64,000 nt of DNA, taken from Acidimicrobiia bacterium (GTDB taxonomy: Bacteria; Acidobacteriota; Vicinamibacteria; Vicinamibacterales; SCN-69-37). Below the pieces are notes generated by a model. It saw nothing but the letters and a program-made list of their open reading frames with translations, was not told where the DNA came from and made no database searches. The stretch is taken from assembly GCA_016871335.1 (NCBI GenBank), contig VFZF01000004.1, positions 124,001 through 188,000 of the forward strand. Direction: 5' to 3'. Below, one piece after another: positions 1-7,475 of the stretch. Numbering within the stretch: the stretch's first letter is position 1; each line of letters starts with the position of its first letter. A program made the translations under genes and the position numbers.

Positions 1-2238
1 CGTGCGCCCGTCGTCGAGCGAGTAGAAAAACGCGTGGCCCGTGCCCGCGAAGATCATGCCCTTGCGGTTCGGGTTCTCCGCGATCGACAACGCGTAGTCG
101 AGCGGATGCCCTTTCGGCAGTCCCGCATCGATCCGACGCCACGTCTGACCGAAGTCCTCCGTCTTGAAGAAATACGGATCGCGCTGATCGACCAGATGGT
201 AGTCCACGGCCATGTACGCCGTGCCCGGATCAAAGTGCGATGCATCGATGCGACGGATGAGGCCCCACGGCGGCATCTGGATGTTCTTCGTCAGGTCGGT
301 CCAGTCCTTGCCTTCGTTGCGGGAAATCCAGACCTTGCCGTCGTTGGTGCCGACCCACAACACACCCTTCTGCGTGCGCGAGGGCGCAATGGCCGCGATC
401 GTCGCGCCATAGAACTGACCGAGGTTGTCGCCGACGACACCACCTGAGAAACGGATGCGGCTGGGATCCCCGGTGGAGAGATCGGGACTGATGACCTCCC
501 ACGACTGGCCACGGTTGCGTGTGCGAAAGACGACCTGACAGCCGAAGTAGACCGAGTTGTCGAACCAGTCGATGGCGAGAGGCGGCGACCACTGACAGCG
601 ATACTTCAGTCCGACGGGATCGTGATCGAGCGTGTGCATCCAAGGGCTGATCGACCGACGCAGACCTGACACTTCGTCGAAGGTCGCGACGTGCGCGGCA
701 TAACAGGTGCCGAACACAAACCGATGGTTGTTCGGCTCCGGATAGGTGTAGCCGGACTCACACGACGGCATCGACTCCTGCGGTTGCGCGGGCGCCGCTG
801 CCGCAGCACCACCGCGGCCACCTCCGCCACCGCCGCCTCGACCGCCCCCCGCAGGTGCCGCCGGGGCCGGAGGCGGAGGCGGTGCGTACGACGGCACATT
901 CGCCGGCACAATCGGCCTCGCACTCGGAATGCGCATGCTGCCGTTGTCCTGACGACTCGCATACACAAAATACGGGCTCCGCTGATCGATCGTCACGCGA
1001 TACATCTGTCCAATGGGCAGCGACACGCTGGTGTTGCCTGTGGGATTCAGCGGCGATCCGTAAATGCCCATGCCGCCGTCGCCGGTGACGATGTAGTGGC
1101 TGGCCATGTCGGGCGTGGTATCCCACCAGATGTCGTGGCAATCGCCACAACCACCACCGCCACTTTCCCAGATCCTGCCGCCGTCGCGTGACCGCCACAA
1201 CGTGCTGTTCGCGATCAGCAAGTGGTCAGGGTCGTTGGGCGACACACGGATGCGGATGTAGTACCCCGCACGCCCGATAAGGCGACGGTCCCAGCTCACG
1301 TTCTGCCACACCCGCCCGCCATCGTCAGATCGCCACAACGAGCCCTGGGCTTCCGACTTGAGGCCTTTTACGCCGTCGGCGCCGGTTTGAATCAGCGCAT
1401 ACATGCGGTTGCCGTTGGACGGCGCGATCGCGACGTCGGTCTTGCCGTATGGTGACTCCGGCAGCCCGGGATGTGTCACCTTCGCGAACGTCTTGCCGTT
1501 ATCGCGCGAGATGTAGATGCCGCTGCCCATGCCGCCGCTTTCGAGGATGTGGGTCTGGAGGTAGATCTCCCACGTGCTGGCGATGACGATGTTGGGATCC
1601 TGCACGGACATCTGCAGCCCGGAGCAGCCGGTGTCTTCGTTTACAAACAACACGTGCTGCCAGGTACGTCCGCCATCTTCCGTGCGAAACACGCCGCGTT
1701 CCTTCTGGGGGCCGGTGGCGCGGCCGAGCGCACACACGAGCACCACGTTTTCGTTCGTCGGATGGACCACGATGGTGCCGATGCGTCCCGTCTCGGTGAG
1801 CCCCATCCGTGTCCACGTCTCGCCCGCGTCGATGGACTTGTAGATGCCGTCGCCCATCATGTCCATGTCGCGCACGGCCCACGCTTCGCCGGTGCCCGCC
1901 CACACGACGTTCGGGTTGGACTGGGCGATCGCGAGCGCGCCGATGGCCTGCGAGGTTTCGTTGTCGAAGGTCGGCTTCCAGGTCGCGCCACCGTCGGTGG
2001 TTTTCCACACGCCGCCTGATGCTGCGCCGGCGAAATACACGCCCGGTTTCCCGACGACGCCCGCGGCCGCCGCGATGCGGCCGGCGTTGGTCGGGCCGAC
2101 GTATTCAAAGCGGGGTGGTCCCGGAGGAGGTGTGGGCGCGGCCCCGCCACCGCCGCCGCGGCCCTGGGCAAAAGTGGATGAGGGCAGCAAGACGGTCAGC
2201 GCAATCGCGCTGACGACGAGAAAACGACGCAAGGACAT
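1..2238 (-). CDS. Secreted BNR/sortilin-like beta-propeller protein (3' end beyond left edge)
   Basis: Open from an ATG at 2238 to the window edge, 746 codons without a stop, so the C-terminus is missing. A GGAGG lies 7 bases before the ATG. The product starts with a Sec signal peptide (MSLRRFLVVSAIALTVLLP, cleavage near AQG). Many Asp-box/BNR motifs of the S/T-x-D-x-G-x-T-W type follow, for example TTDGGATW near residue 75. This is the acidobacterial VPS10/sortilin-like BNR architecture, a large extracytoplasmic propeller sometimes annotated as glycosyl hydrolase. A Gly/Pro/Ala-rich loop lies about two thirds along. Two paralogues occur at 52321-55155 and 62153-64000. Substrate unknown; no enzymatic residues can be assigned. 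Confidence 0.88.
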   Translation of the reverse strand, partial: MSLRRFLVVSAIALTVLLPSSTFAQGRGGGGGAAPTPPPGPPRFEYVGPTNAGRIAAAAGVVGKPGVYFAGAASGGVWKTTDGGATWKPTFDNETSQAIGALAIAQSNPNVVWAGTGEAWAVRDMDMMGDGIYKSIDAGETWTRMGLTETGRIGTIVVHPTNENVVLVCALGRATGPQKERGVFRTEDGGRTWQHVLFVNEDTGCSGLQMSVQDPNIVIASTWEIYLQTHILESGGMGSGIYISRDNGKTFAKVTHPGLPESPYGKTDVAIAPSNGNRMYALIQTGADGVKGLKSEAQGSLWRSDDGGRVWQNVSWDRRLIGRAGYYIRIRVSPNDPDHLLIANSTLWRSRDGGRIWESGGGGCGDCHDIWWDTTPDMASHYIVTGDGGMGIYGSPLNPTGNTSVSLPIGQMYRVTIDQRSPYFVYASRQDNGSMRIPSARPIVPANVPSYAPPPPPAPAAPAGGGRGGGGGGGRGGAAAAAPAQPQESMPSCESGYTYPEPNNHRFVFGTCYAAHVATFDEVSGLRRSISPWMHTLDHDPVGLKYRCQWSPPLAIDWFDNSVYFGCQVVFRTRNRGQSWEVISPDLSTGDPSRIRFSGGVVGDNLGQFYGATIAAIAPSRTQKGVLWVGTNDGKVWISRNEGKDWTDLTKNIQMPPWGLIRRIDASHFDPGTAYMAVDYHLVDQRDPYFFKTEDFGQTWRRIDAGLPKGHPLDYALSIAENPNRKGMIFAGTGHAFFYSLDDGRT

Positions 2239-2274
2239 AGCGAACCTCCGCGCGAAGGATACTCCAGTCCGCGC

Positions 2275-2280
2275 TACACT
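2275..2280 (+). promoter_or_regulatory. -10 hexamer TACACT of ilvE
   Basis: TACACT ends 8 bases before the ilvE ATG and no Shine-Dalgarno sequence is present. It fits the leaderless spacing seen at many other starts in this window. No clear -35 box was picked out. Confidence 0.5.
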
Positions 2281-2288
2281 TACGCGCC

Positions 2289-3200
2289 ATGGAGAGCCGA
2301 TTTACGTGGATGAACGGGCGCATGGTGCCGACCGACCAGGCGACGATCCCGTTTCTGACCGCCGGGTTTCACTACGGCATCGCCGTGTTCGAGGGGATTC
2401 GCGCCTACAAGACCGACACGGGGCTCGCCGTGTTCCGGTTGCGGGAGCATCTCCTGCGCTTCGAGCACTCCTGCAAGATCCTCGGGTTCCTGGACCTGCC
2501 GTATTCGCTGGACGAACTGACGGAAGCCGTCTCGGCGACGGTCCGTGAGAACGGGTATGGCGACTGTTACATCCGGCCGCTGGTGTGGCTGGCTGATGGT
2601 GGATGGAATCTCACACTCGACACCGGTAAGCCGCACGTCGCAATCGCGGTGTGGCAGGAATCCGTGTACCTCGGACAACGATCGCCGAACGAAGGCCTCC
2701 GCGCGTGTGTGTCGAGTTATCCACGCCATCATCCCGGCGCGATGATGACCAAGGCGAAGATCAGCGGCAACTACGTCAACTCCTACCTGGCGAAGACCGA
2801 CGCCCATCGGCAGGGTGTGGACGAAGCGATTCTGCTCGACGCCGACGGGTACGTCACGGAGTGCACCGGCGCGAACCTGTATCTGGTGCGGGGCAACACA
2901 CTCGTCACGCCGCCTGTGGATGCGATCCTCGAGGGGATCACGCGCGCGACCGTCGCCGACCTCGCGGCCGACCTCGGACTATCCGTGCAGGAAGCCCGGC
3001 TCACGCGTGATCATCTATACGTCGCCGACGAAGCGTTTGTCTGCGGCACCGCTGCCGAGATCGTCGGCATCCGCGAAATCGACCGTCGACCGATCGGCAC
3101 AGGCCAGACCGGCCCGATCACGATGGCACTACGCGAGGCGTATCAATCCGCCGTGCGCGGGCGCCACGCGCGGTCCGGCGGCTGGCTGCACTACGTGTAG
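2289..3200 (+). CDS. ilvE: Branched-chain amino acid aminotransferase
   Basis: 303 residues, full family length, PLP fold type IV. It transfers the amino group between Leu/Ile/Val and 2-oxoglutarate in the cytoplasm, the last step of their synthesis and first of their breakdown. Visible landmarks are the N-terminal HYGIAVFEGIRAY block (residues 28-40), YIRPL near 94, the PLP-binding lysine K157 in the KISGNYVNS block, the E-x-x-x-x-N pattern in TECTGANLYLV, and LEGITRATV near 220. It stands alone between a divergent BNR gene and a repeat-rich interval. The start follows a -10-like TACACT by 8 bases with no ribosome binding site. The TAG stop is followed directly by stem-loop repeats. Confidence 0.95.
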   Translation: MESRFTWMNGRMVPTDQATIPFLTAGFHYGIAVFEGIRAYKTDTGLAVFRLREHLLRFEHSCKILGFLDLPYSLDELTEAVSATVRENGYGDCYIRPLVWLADGGWNLTLDTGKPHVAIAVWQESVYLGQRSPNEGLRACVSSYPRHHPGAMMTKAKISGNYVNSYLAKTDAHRQGVDEAILLDADGYVTECTGANLYLVRGNTLVTPPVDAILEGITRATVADLAADLGLSVQEARLTRDHLYVADEAFVCGTAAEIVGIREIDRRPIGTGQTGPITMALREAYQSAVRGRHARSGGWLHYV

Positions 3201-3210
3201 GGTCTCGTAG

Positions 3211-3299
3211 GGCCCGCTGAACTTGAGCGGGCCGTTCCGCGTACGTAGGGCCCGCTGAACTTGAGCGGGCCGTGTTGGCACGCTGCAACCCAGCGTGCC
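3211..3299. repeat. Three 8-7-8 stem-loop repeats downstream of ilvE
   Basis: Three palindromes share one geometry, an 8-bp stem and a 7-base loop: 3211-3233 and 3249-3271 (GGCCCGCT, loop gaacttg, AGCGGGCC) and 3277-3299 (GGCACGCT, loop gcaaccc, AGCGTGCC). The first two are preceded by GTAGGG. They belong to a dispersed REP-like family also found at 5337-5389, 8688-8746 and 9330-9352. There is no T-run, so simple rho-independent terminators are less likely. Confidence 0.85.
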
Positions 3300-3388
3300 C
3301 TACATTCCACCGTGCCCACCAGACACACCCTGGCACACGCTCGCCTCACGGGCCGCCGGAGGCTGCAAACGTCCACTCAAATCACCCC

Positions 3389-3691
3389 ATGAGCATCCGG
3401 AACCCGCCGACCGCGTACCCAGGCAAGGACATCGCCCTCGGAGACCTCACGGTGCTGCGCACCCTGCCCGCGCGTGGACGCCGCATGATTGGTCCCTGGT
3501 GCTTCCTTGATCGCTTCGGTCCGTTGTCGTTTACCGAAGGCATGACGATGGACGTGGCACCGCATCCGCACATCGGGTTGCAGACCGTGTCGTGGCTGCT
3601 CGACGGCGAGATCGCCCACGACGACAGCCTCAAGTCGCAAGCGGTGTTGCGTCCAGGCGGTGTGCATCAGGCTCGACATCTTCTGGCGTGA
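3389..3691 (+). pseudogene. Pirin-family protein, 3'-truncated
   Basis: The 100 codons begin like a normal pirin (cupin fold): MSIRNPPTAYPGKDIALGDL, then the FLDRFGP segment and the metal-site HPHIGLQTVSWLLDGEIAHDD stretch, whose histidines are present. Family members are roughly 230-300 residues. Here similarity stops at about SQAVLRPGGV (near 3660), and the frame ends after a short unrelated tail. The 3' part is therefore missing, including most of the first cupin core and the entire second one. The junction runs straight into the 5' part of an opposite-strand gene (complement 3630-3809), as expected if a deletion removed the 3' halves of two convergent genes. Probably non-functional. Confidence 0.75.
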
Positions 3692-3809
3692 TCAGCCGGA
3701 ACTCCGGCTGCTGCTTGAGGAAACGCATCAGGCTCGGATCCGCACTCTGCTCCGACAGCAGAGGGGCGGCCATGAGCGCCAGCGCAACGAGCAGAGCAAT
3801 GGGGTGCAT
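3630..3809 (-). pseudogene. 5' fragment of a secreted protein gene
   Basis: Reading from the ATG at 3809, MHPIALLVALALMAAPLLSE is a clear signal peptide. It is followed by SADPSLMRFLKQQPEFRLITPEDVEPDAHRLDA, which crosses into the truncated pirin gene at about 3660-3670. The frame closes at 3630 inside the antisense of pirin. I do not recognise the family from the 40 or so mature residues. I read it as the surviving 5' end of a gene whose 3' part was lost together with the 3' part of pirin. It lies just downstream of the nucleotidyltransferase gene on the same strand. Confidence 0.5.
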
Positions 3810-3832
3810 GAAGAGTCGCCAGAATACCGCGT

Positions 3833-4333
3833 TCAGGCCTTTCGAGGCGCCTTCAGCAACCGCGCGAACTCGTCGCAGGCGTCGGCGAAGCCCTCCGCGG
3901 CGCTCCACCGGCGCACGGCTGGAAGGGAGATGCGATTCCGCCGCGCAATCGCGAGCGCCACATCGAGGCTCTGCCGGTCCGACCAGTGATAAAACGCCGC
4001 GAGACGGTCGCGGCAGGCATCGGTCGCCGACAACAGCGTGACCCGCCCTCCCCCGACGCGCAACACGACCGGCGTAATCCGCAGGTCATCACCAATCGCG
4101 AGCGGACCTCTCGGAAACTCGACGAAGAACGGTGTACGCGGATGGACGTAGCGGTCGCCGTCCCGGCTCAGGCCGATCGTCTCCATGGCTGCATCCAATG
4201 TGACTCGTGTGCCCCCTCGCCGAACGATGAAGTCCAGATCGTGCGATTGGTATTCGCCGCCAGAGTAGACCGTGGCGCAGGCGCCTCCGGTGAGCACGGC
4301 ATCAATGCCCGCATCACGCAGAGCGCCTGCCAC
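3833..4333 (-). CDS. AbiEii-type nucleotidyltransferase-like protein
   Basis: About 166 residues with a nucleotidyltransferase-fold signature: LTGGACATVYSGGEYQSHDLDFIV has the GG and the D-x-D (HDLDF) expected for the metal site. The C-terminal helical part (SATDACRDRLAAFYHW, QSLDVALAIA) resembles DUF6036/AbiEii-like proteins. The paired upstream gene is a winged-helix protein, as in AbiE-like type IV toxin-antitoxin pairs. The GTG start at 4333 is uncertain. The same frame continues upstream without a stop as SLTRRSTLAEVAAA, which looks like native sequence and overlaps the end of the HTH gene, so a non-AUG start or coupling is possible. Role as a toxin is inferred from family and arrangement only. 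Confidence 0.7.
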   Translation of the reverse strand: MAGALRDAGIDAVLTGGACATVYSGGEYQSHDLDFIVRRGGTRVTLDAAMETIGLSRDGDRYVHPRTPFFVEFPRGPLAIGDDLRITPVVLRVGGGRVTLLSATDACRDRLAAFYHWSDRQSLDVALAIARRNRISLPAVRRWSAAEGFADACDEFARLLKAPRKA

Positions 4334-4374
4334 AGCCGCCGCGACTTCGGCCAGCGTGGACCTGCGTGTCAGGC

Positions 4375-4707
4375 TCAGAGAGGTTTCCCTTCCCGGCGCG
4401 GCCTGCGTCGCAGCGCCGTCACGGCGGCGGTCAGGTCAGGCGCGCCCTGGCTGAGGCGCAACAGGTAGTGGCGCAGTTCCTCGCGCGCGAAGTACCGGGG
4501 ATTCAGGTCGTAGAGCCTGGTGCGCCCGAGGAGGCGTCCGGCGACGAGGCCGTCCCGCTCGAGTCCCCGCAAGGCCGCCTGCACCCCGGCGACGGGCACC
4601 TCGAGCAGTCGCGCCAGTTCACGCGGATAACTCTGCGTGAGCAACGCCAGCGCCAGCAGCACCCGTGTCCGCGTCTGCCCTCCAAAGGGGCTGGACATAT
4701 TGACCAT
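4375..4707 (-). CDS. Winged-helix transcriptional regulator, AbiEi/ArsR-like
   Basis: 110 residues. The core RTRVLLALALLTQSYPRELARLLEVPVAGVQAALRGLERDGLVAGRLLGR is a compact winged helix (helix-turn-helix about residues 28-52, wing about 55-68). There is no sensor domain. It sits directly upstream of the nucleotidyltransferase gene on the same strand and is probably its antitoxin or repressor. Its start codon at 4707 lies inside the first of two identical palindromes (4701-4719 and 4722-4740), so it is probably autoregulated. An internal ATG at 4698 is an alternative start. The pair is back to back with vapBC across a 72-base promoter region. Confidence 0.75.
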   Translation of the reverse strand: MVNMSSPFGGQTRTRVLLALALLTQSYPRELARLLEVPVAGVQAALRGLERDGLVAGRLLGRTRLYDLNPRYFAREELRHYLLRLSQGAPDLTAAVTALRRRPRREGKPL

Positions 4708-4740
4708 GATTAGTGGTCAATTGACCATATTTAATGGTCA
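4701..4740. promoter_or_regulatory. Twin operator: two TGACCA-N7-TGGTCA palindromes
   Basis: Two identical 19-bp inverted repeats, 4701-4719 and 4722-4740, have centres exactly 21 bp apart, two helical turns. The inner half-sites also form a perfect 14-bp palindrome TGGTCAATTGACCA at 4714-4727. The DNA is AT-rich against a GC-rich background. The first copy covers the start codon of the winged-helix gene, so a repressor bound here would block that promoter and possibly vapB. Confidence 0.75.
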
Positions 4741-4763
4741 TTGTCAACCCGCGCCTCTCTTTG

Positions 4764-4781
4764 ATGCATACTTATATGCAT
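4764..4781. promoter_or_regulatory. vapB operator and promoter, palindrome overlapping the start codon
   Basis: ATGCATA-ctta-TATGCAT is a perfect 7-bp inverted repeat with a 4-base spacer; its right arm contains the A and T of the vapB ATG (4780-4782). A -10-like CATACT (4767-4772) lies inside it, 7 bases before the ATG, and TTGTCA (4741-4746) could be a -35 although the spacing is long (20). This is the usual place for a VapB/VapBC autorepressor site. Confidence 0.6.
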
Positions 4782-4974
4782 GCGAACGACCCTTGTCCTC
4801 GATGCGTCGCTGGTCGACCGCGCCCAGGCCTTGACTGGCATCACAGAAAAAACTGCGGTTTTGCATGAAGGGCTGCGTGCGTTGATTGCGCGCGAAAGCG
4901 CGCGGCGTCTCGCCGCACTTGGCGGGTCCGATCGCAAGGCGACTGCTCCGCCCCGCCGGCGATCTGCCAAGTAG
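4780..4974 (+). CDS. VapB-type antitoxin
   Basis: 64 residues. The N-terminal part MRTTLVLDASLVDRAQALTGITEKTAVLHEGLRALI is the ribbon-helix-helix DNA-binding region typical of VapB/DUF2191 antitoxins. The basic, Pro-rich tail RKATAPPRRRSAK would wrap the toxin. It is 8 bases upstream of a PIN-domain toxin, so the two form a type II toxin-antitoxin operon. The ATG directly follows a palindromic operator and a -10 hexamer, with no ribosome binding site, so the mRNA is probably leaderless. Confidence 0.85.
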   Translation: MRTTLVLDASLVDRAQALTGITEKTAVLHEGLRALIARESARRLAALGGSDRKATAPPRRRSAK

Positions 4975-4982
4975 GCGGCCGG

Positions 4983-5336
4983 ATGCTGGTCGATACGTCG
5001 ATTTGGATCGACCATTTCAGACGGTCGAACCACGACCTTGAATATCTGCTTGAAGAAGGACTCGTGCTGACGCATCCCTTCGTCATGGGCGAGCTCGCGT
5101 GTGGCTCTCTCGCAAAGCGAACCGAAGTTCTTGAGTTACTGACAGCCCTGCCGACAGTCCTGGTCGCCACAGCCGACGAGGCGCACGCGCTGGTGGACCG
5201 GCACCGCCTCTTTGGAACAGGCCTCGGCTGGATCGACGTGCACCTGCTGGCCAGCGCGAAGCTCAGCAAGCAGCCGCTCTGGACTGCCGACCGCCGGCTT
5301 CGAGCGGCCGCGCTCAAGGTCGAGCTGGAGCCGTAG
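4983..5336 (+). CDS. vapC: VapC-type PIN-domain ribonuclease toxin
   Basis: 117 residues, typical VapC length. It starts MLVDTSIWIDHFR, with the first acidic residue D4. The FVMGELACGS motif supplies the conserved Glu, and the C-terminal GWIDVHLLASA and LWTADRRL supply the remaining acidic residues of the Mg-binding PIN site. It is an endoribonuclease that would be held inactive by the upstream VapB-like protein. The TAG stop is directly followed by the GGCGCGCT stem of a stem-loop repeat, so the repeat begins at the stop codon. Confidence 0.9.
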   Translation: MLVDTSIWIDHFRRSNHDLEYLLEEGLVLTHPFVMGELACGSLAKRTEVLELLTALPTVLVATADEAHALVDRHRLFGTGLGWIDVHLLASAKLSKQPLWTADRRLRAAALKVELEP

Positions 5337-5389
5337 GGCGCGCTGAACGTGAGCGCGCCGGCCCCTGGCCCGCTCACATTCAGCGGGCC
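5337..5389. repeat. Pair of 8-7-8 stem-loop repeats on the vapC stop codon
   Basis: 5337-5359 is GGCGCGCT, loop gaacgtg, AGCGCGCC. 5367-5389 is GGCCCGCT, loop cacattc, AGCGGGCC, the second in inverted orientation judged by its loop. The first stem begins immediately after the TAG stop of vapC. Same family as 3211-3299. Confidence 0.85.
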
Positions 5390-5407
5390 CCACGAATGTT
5401 GTGCGTC

Positions 5408-7468
5408 CTACCGCCCGCCGGGAGTCATCGGCTCGAGCTTGCCGGCCCAGAGTCCGCTGTTGAAGTCGGTGAAGAGCACGTGGCCCTTCCACGGCATCGC
5501 GTTCATCACGAACGGCGCGTTGGGTGTGTAGCCTTCCGGATCAAACGGCTTGAACACGGCCATCTCGCGTCCCTGGTCCGCGATGTTGCCCATCAACCGG
5601 CCAGAGACATCGACGATGCGGACGCCGCCGTCGTAGTAGGCCTGATACAGGATGTCGTTCTCCACGATGATGTCGTGGGAGCCGTAGTCCTCAAGGTGAT
5701 AACGGCCGACCTTGCGCGGGTTCTTTGGATCCGTGAAGTCGACGATGTGGGTGTAGCCGCCCGACGTCTGCGGCACACCACCACGCGGCGGCGGACCACC
5801 ACCGGGCGTGGACAACTGATAGTTGGTGCCTTCCCACACACGGCCGCGGCGGCTCATCTGTTCGTCACCGAGGAACAGATACAACTTGCCGGTTGAGGCT
5901 TGTGCGTAGGGATAGATTTCGTGGCCGCTGTTAATGGGGAACGTGCCGATGAGCTTTGGTTCCTTCAGCGAACCACCCCACGCGCCGTTTCCGACGTCGA
6001 CCACCACTGCGCCGACGCCTCCCTGCGCGGAGTAGGCGACACCATCACGCACCCACAGGTCGTGGAGACGCGCATTCGGGTGGCGATACTCGCTGACATA
6101 GGTCGGTTTGGAGAGGTCTTCGGTGTTGATGATCACGTACTTCGACCCGCCCGACACCGCGAACAGGTGATCGTTGGTCGCAAACATGTTGTGCACGCCG
6201 CCCGTCAGCTCGGTGTCAAACGACGAGGCAACCGTCGGCTGCGCCGGGTTCTTGAGATCGAGCAACACGACACCGTTGACGCGATTGGAGGCGCCTTCTC
6301 GCGAGAGCACCGCATACCGCGCATCCGGCGACACCGTCACGTCATTGATCGTGCGCGCATCAATCTTGATCGAATGCGTGCGGACGATGTTCGACAGGTC
6401 CGTGATGTCGAACACATGCGCGTACCCCTCGCCGCCCCAGGTGCCGACAATGCAGTAGTCGCGGCCGTCATTGCCGGTGTAGGGCCAGAGGTCGGATGTG
6501 TGGGTGTCGCGGATGATGCCGCGGCCAACGACCGTGAAGCGCTTGCGCACGTCGCGCGGCGTAACCTCGATCGTGGTGCGCGCGTGCGCGGACCCGGCCG
6601 ACGCGAGAATCGTGAAGAGCCCGGGATAGTTGGCGACGAACAAGCCGTTGTCGATGATGCCGGGGCCGCCAGGCGCCTGCACGGTGTTGCCCTCTGGGGC
6701 CTTGTAGGTATAACTCCACGTAATCGGCGCGTCGGTGACAGGTCCTCCATCCGCGCGCAATGTGGTGGCGACGAGGTCGATCACATCGCCCGTGCGGACC
6801 GTCGTCTCCGCAATCTTGAGCGCAATGGTTGCCACGGGGTTGGCGGTCACCGTGTAGGCCCTTGTCGCTGACGCGCCATCAGCGGTTGCCGTGATCGTCA
6901 CAGCGCCCGCCTTGAGGGCAGTCACGTGTCCGAAGCGATCGACTGTCGCCACTGAGGCATCTGAGGTGCGCCAGGTGGCGACGAGTCCCGGACGCGGCGA
7001 CCCGTCCGCGTGGGAACCCACCGCCGTATGCGCAATGGTTACGCCAGCGTAGAGGCCACCCGGCTCGGCCGTGATCTCGAGCTTCGCGAGTGCCGGCCAC
7101 GCCACGACGACTGGAATTTCCAGCGTGACGGGCGTGGCACCGGTGGCCACGGCGGTCGCGGTGAACGTGCCGGCCGCAAAGGCGGTGACGCGCCCGTCGG
7201 CGTAGGTGCCGGCGTTGCGCGGCAGGTTCACGCGAATGTCTGCACCGGCGATTACTCTGCCCGCCGCGTCATAGGCCGTGACCTTCAGGGCCGCGGACTC
7301 TCCGGCGCGCAGGGACACACTGGCGGGTTCGGCCACGAGCTTGGCCACCGCCACGGCGGATTGCGCGGCCTGCCCCGCCTGCGCCTGGGCATGCAGGGCG
7401 GTCAGGGAGCCGATCGACAGCGCGGCCAACGCGCCAAAGACGCCAAGGGTCGTCCGTGTTAATTTCAT
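5408..7468 (-). CDS. Secreted protein with bacterial Ig-like domains and an LVIVD beta-propeller
   Basis: About 686 residues from the ATG at 7468 (MKLTRTTLGVFGALAALSIG signal peptide); an ATG three codons upstream at 7477 is possible. The N-terminal third holds Big2-like repeats (EPASVSLRAGESAALKVTAYD, then LVATWRTSDASVATVDRFGHVTAL). The rest is an LVIVD-type propeller with recurring blades such as HVFDITDLSNI, VVLLDLKNPAQP, VIINTEDLSKP and VDFTDPKNPRKVGRY. It is likely exported and surface- or periplasm-located; function unknown. It is divergent from the YVTN propeller gene with start codons only a few bases apart, and neither start has a ribosome binding site. Confidence 0.85.
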   Translation of the reverse strand: MKLTRTTLGVFGALAALSIGSLTALHAQAQAGQAAQSAVAVAKLVAEPASVSLRAGESAALKVTAYDAAGRVIAGADIRVNLPRNAGTYADGRVTAFAAGTFTATAVATGATPVTLEIPVVVAWPALAKLEITAEPGGLYAGVTIAHTAVGSHADGSPRPGLVATWRTSDASVATVDRFGHVTALKAGAVTITATADGASATRAYTVTANPVATIALKIAETTVRTGDVIDLVATTLRADGGPVTDAPITWSYTYKAPEGNTVQAPGGPGIIDNGLFVANYPGLFTILASAGSAHARTTIEVTPRDVRKRFTVVGRGIIRDTHTSDLWPYTGNDGRDYCIVGTWGGEGYAHVFDITDLSNIVRTHSIKIDARTINDVTVSPDARYAVLSREGASNRVNGVVLLDLKNPAQPTVASSFDTELTGGVHNMFATNDHLFAVSGGSKYVIINTEDLSKPTYVSEYRHPNARLHDLWVRDGVAYSAQGGVGAVVVDVGNGAWGGSLKEPKLIGTFPINSGHEIYPYAQASTGKLYLFLGDEQMSRRGRVWEGTNYQLSTPGGGPPPRGGVPQTSGGYTHIVDFTDPKNPRKVGRYHLEDYGSHDIIVENDILYQAYYDGGVRIVDVSGRLMGNIADQGREMAVFKPFDPEGYTPNAPFVMNAMPWKGHVLFTDFNSGLWAGKLEPMTPGGR

Positions 7469-7475
7469 GGCGCAC

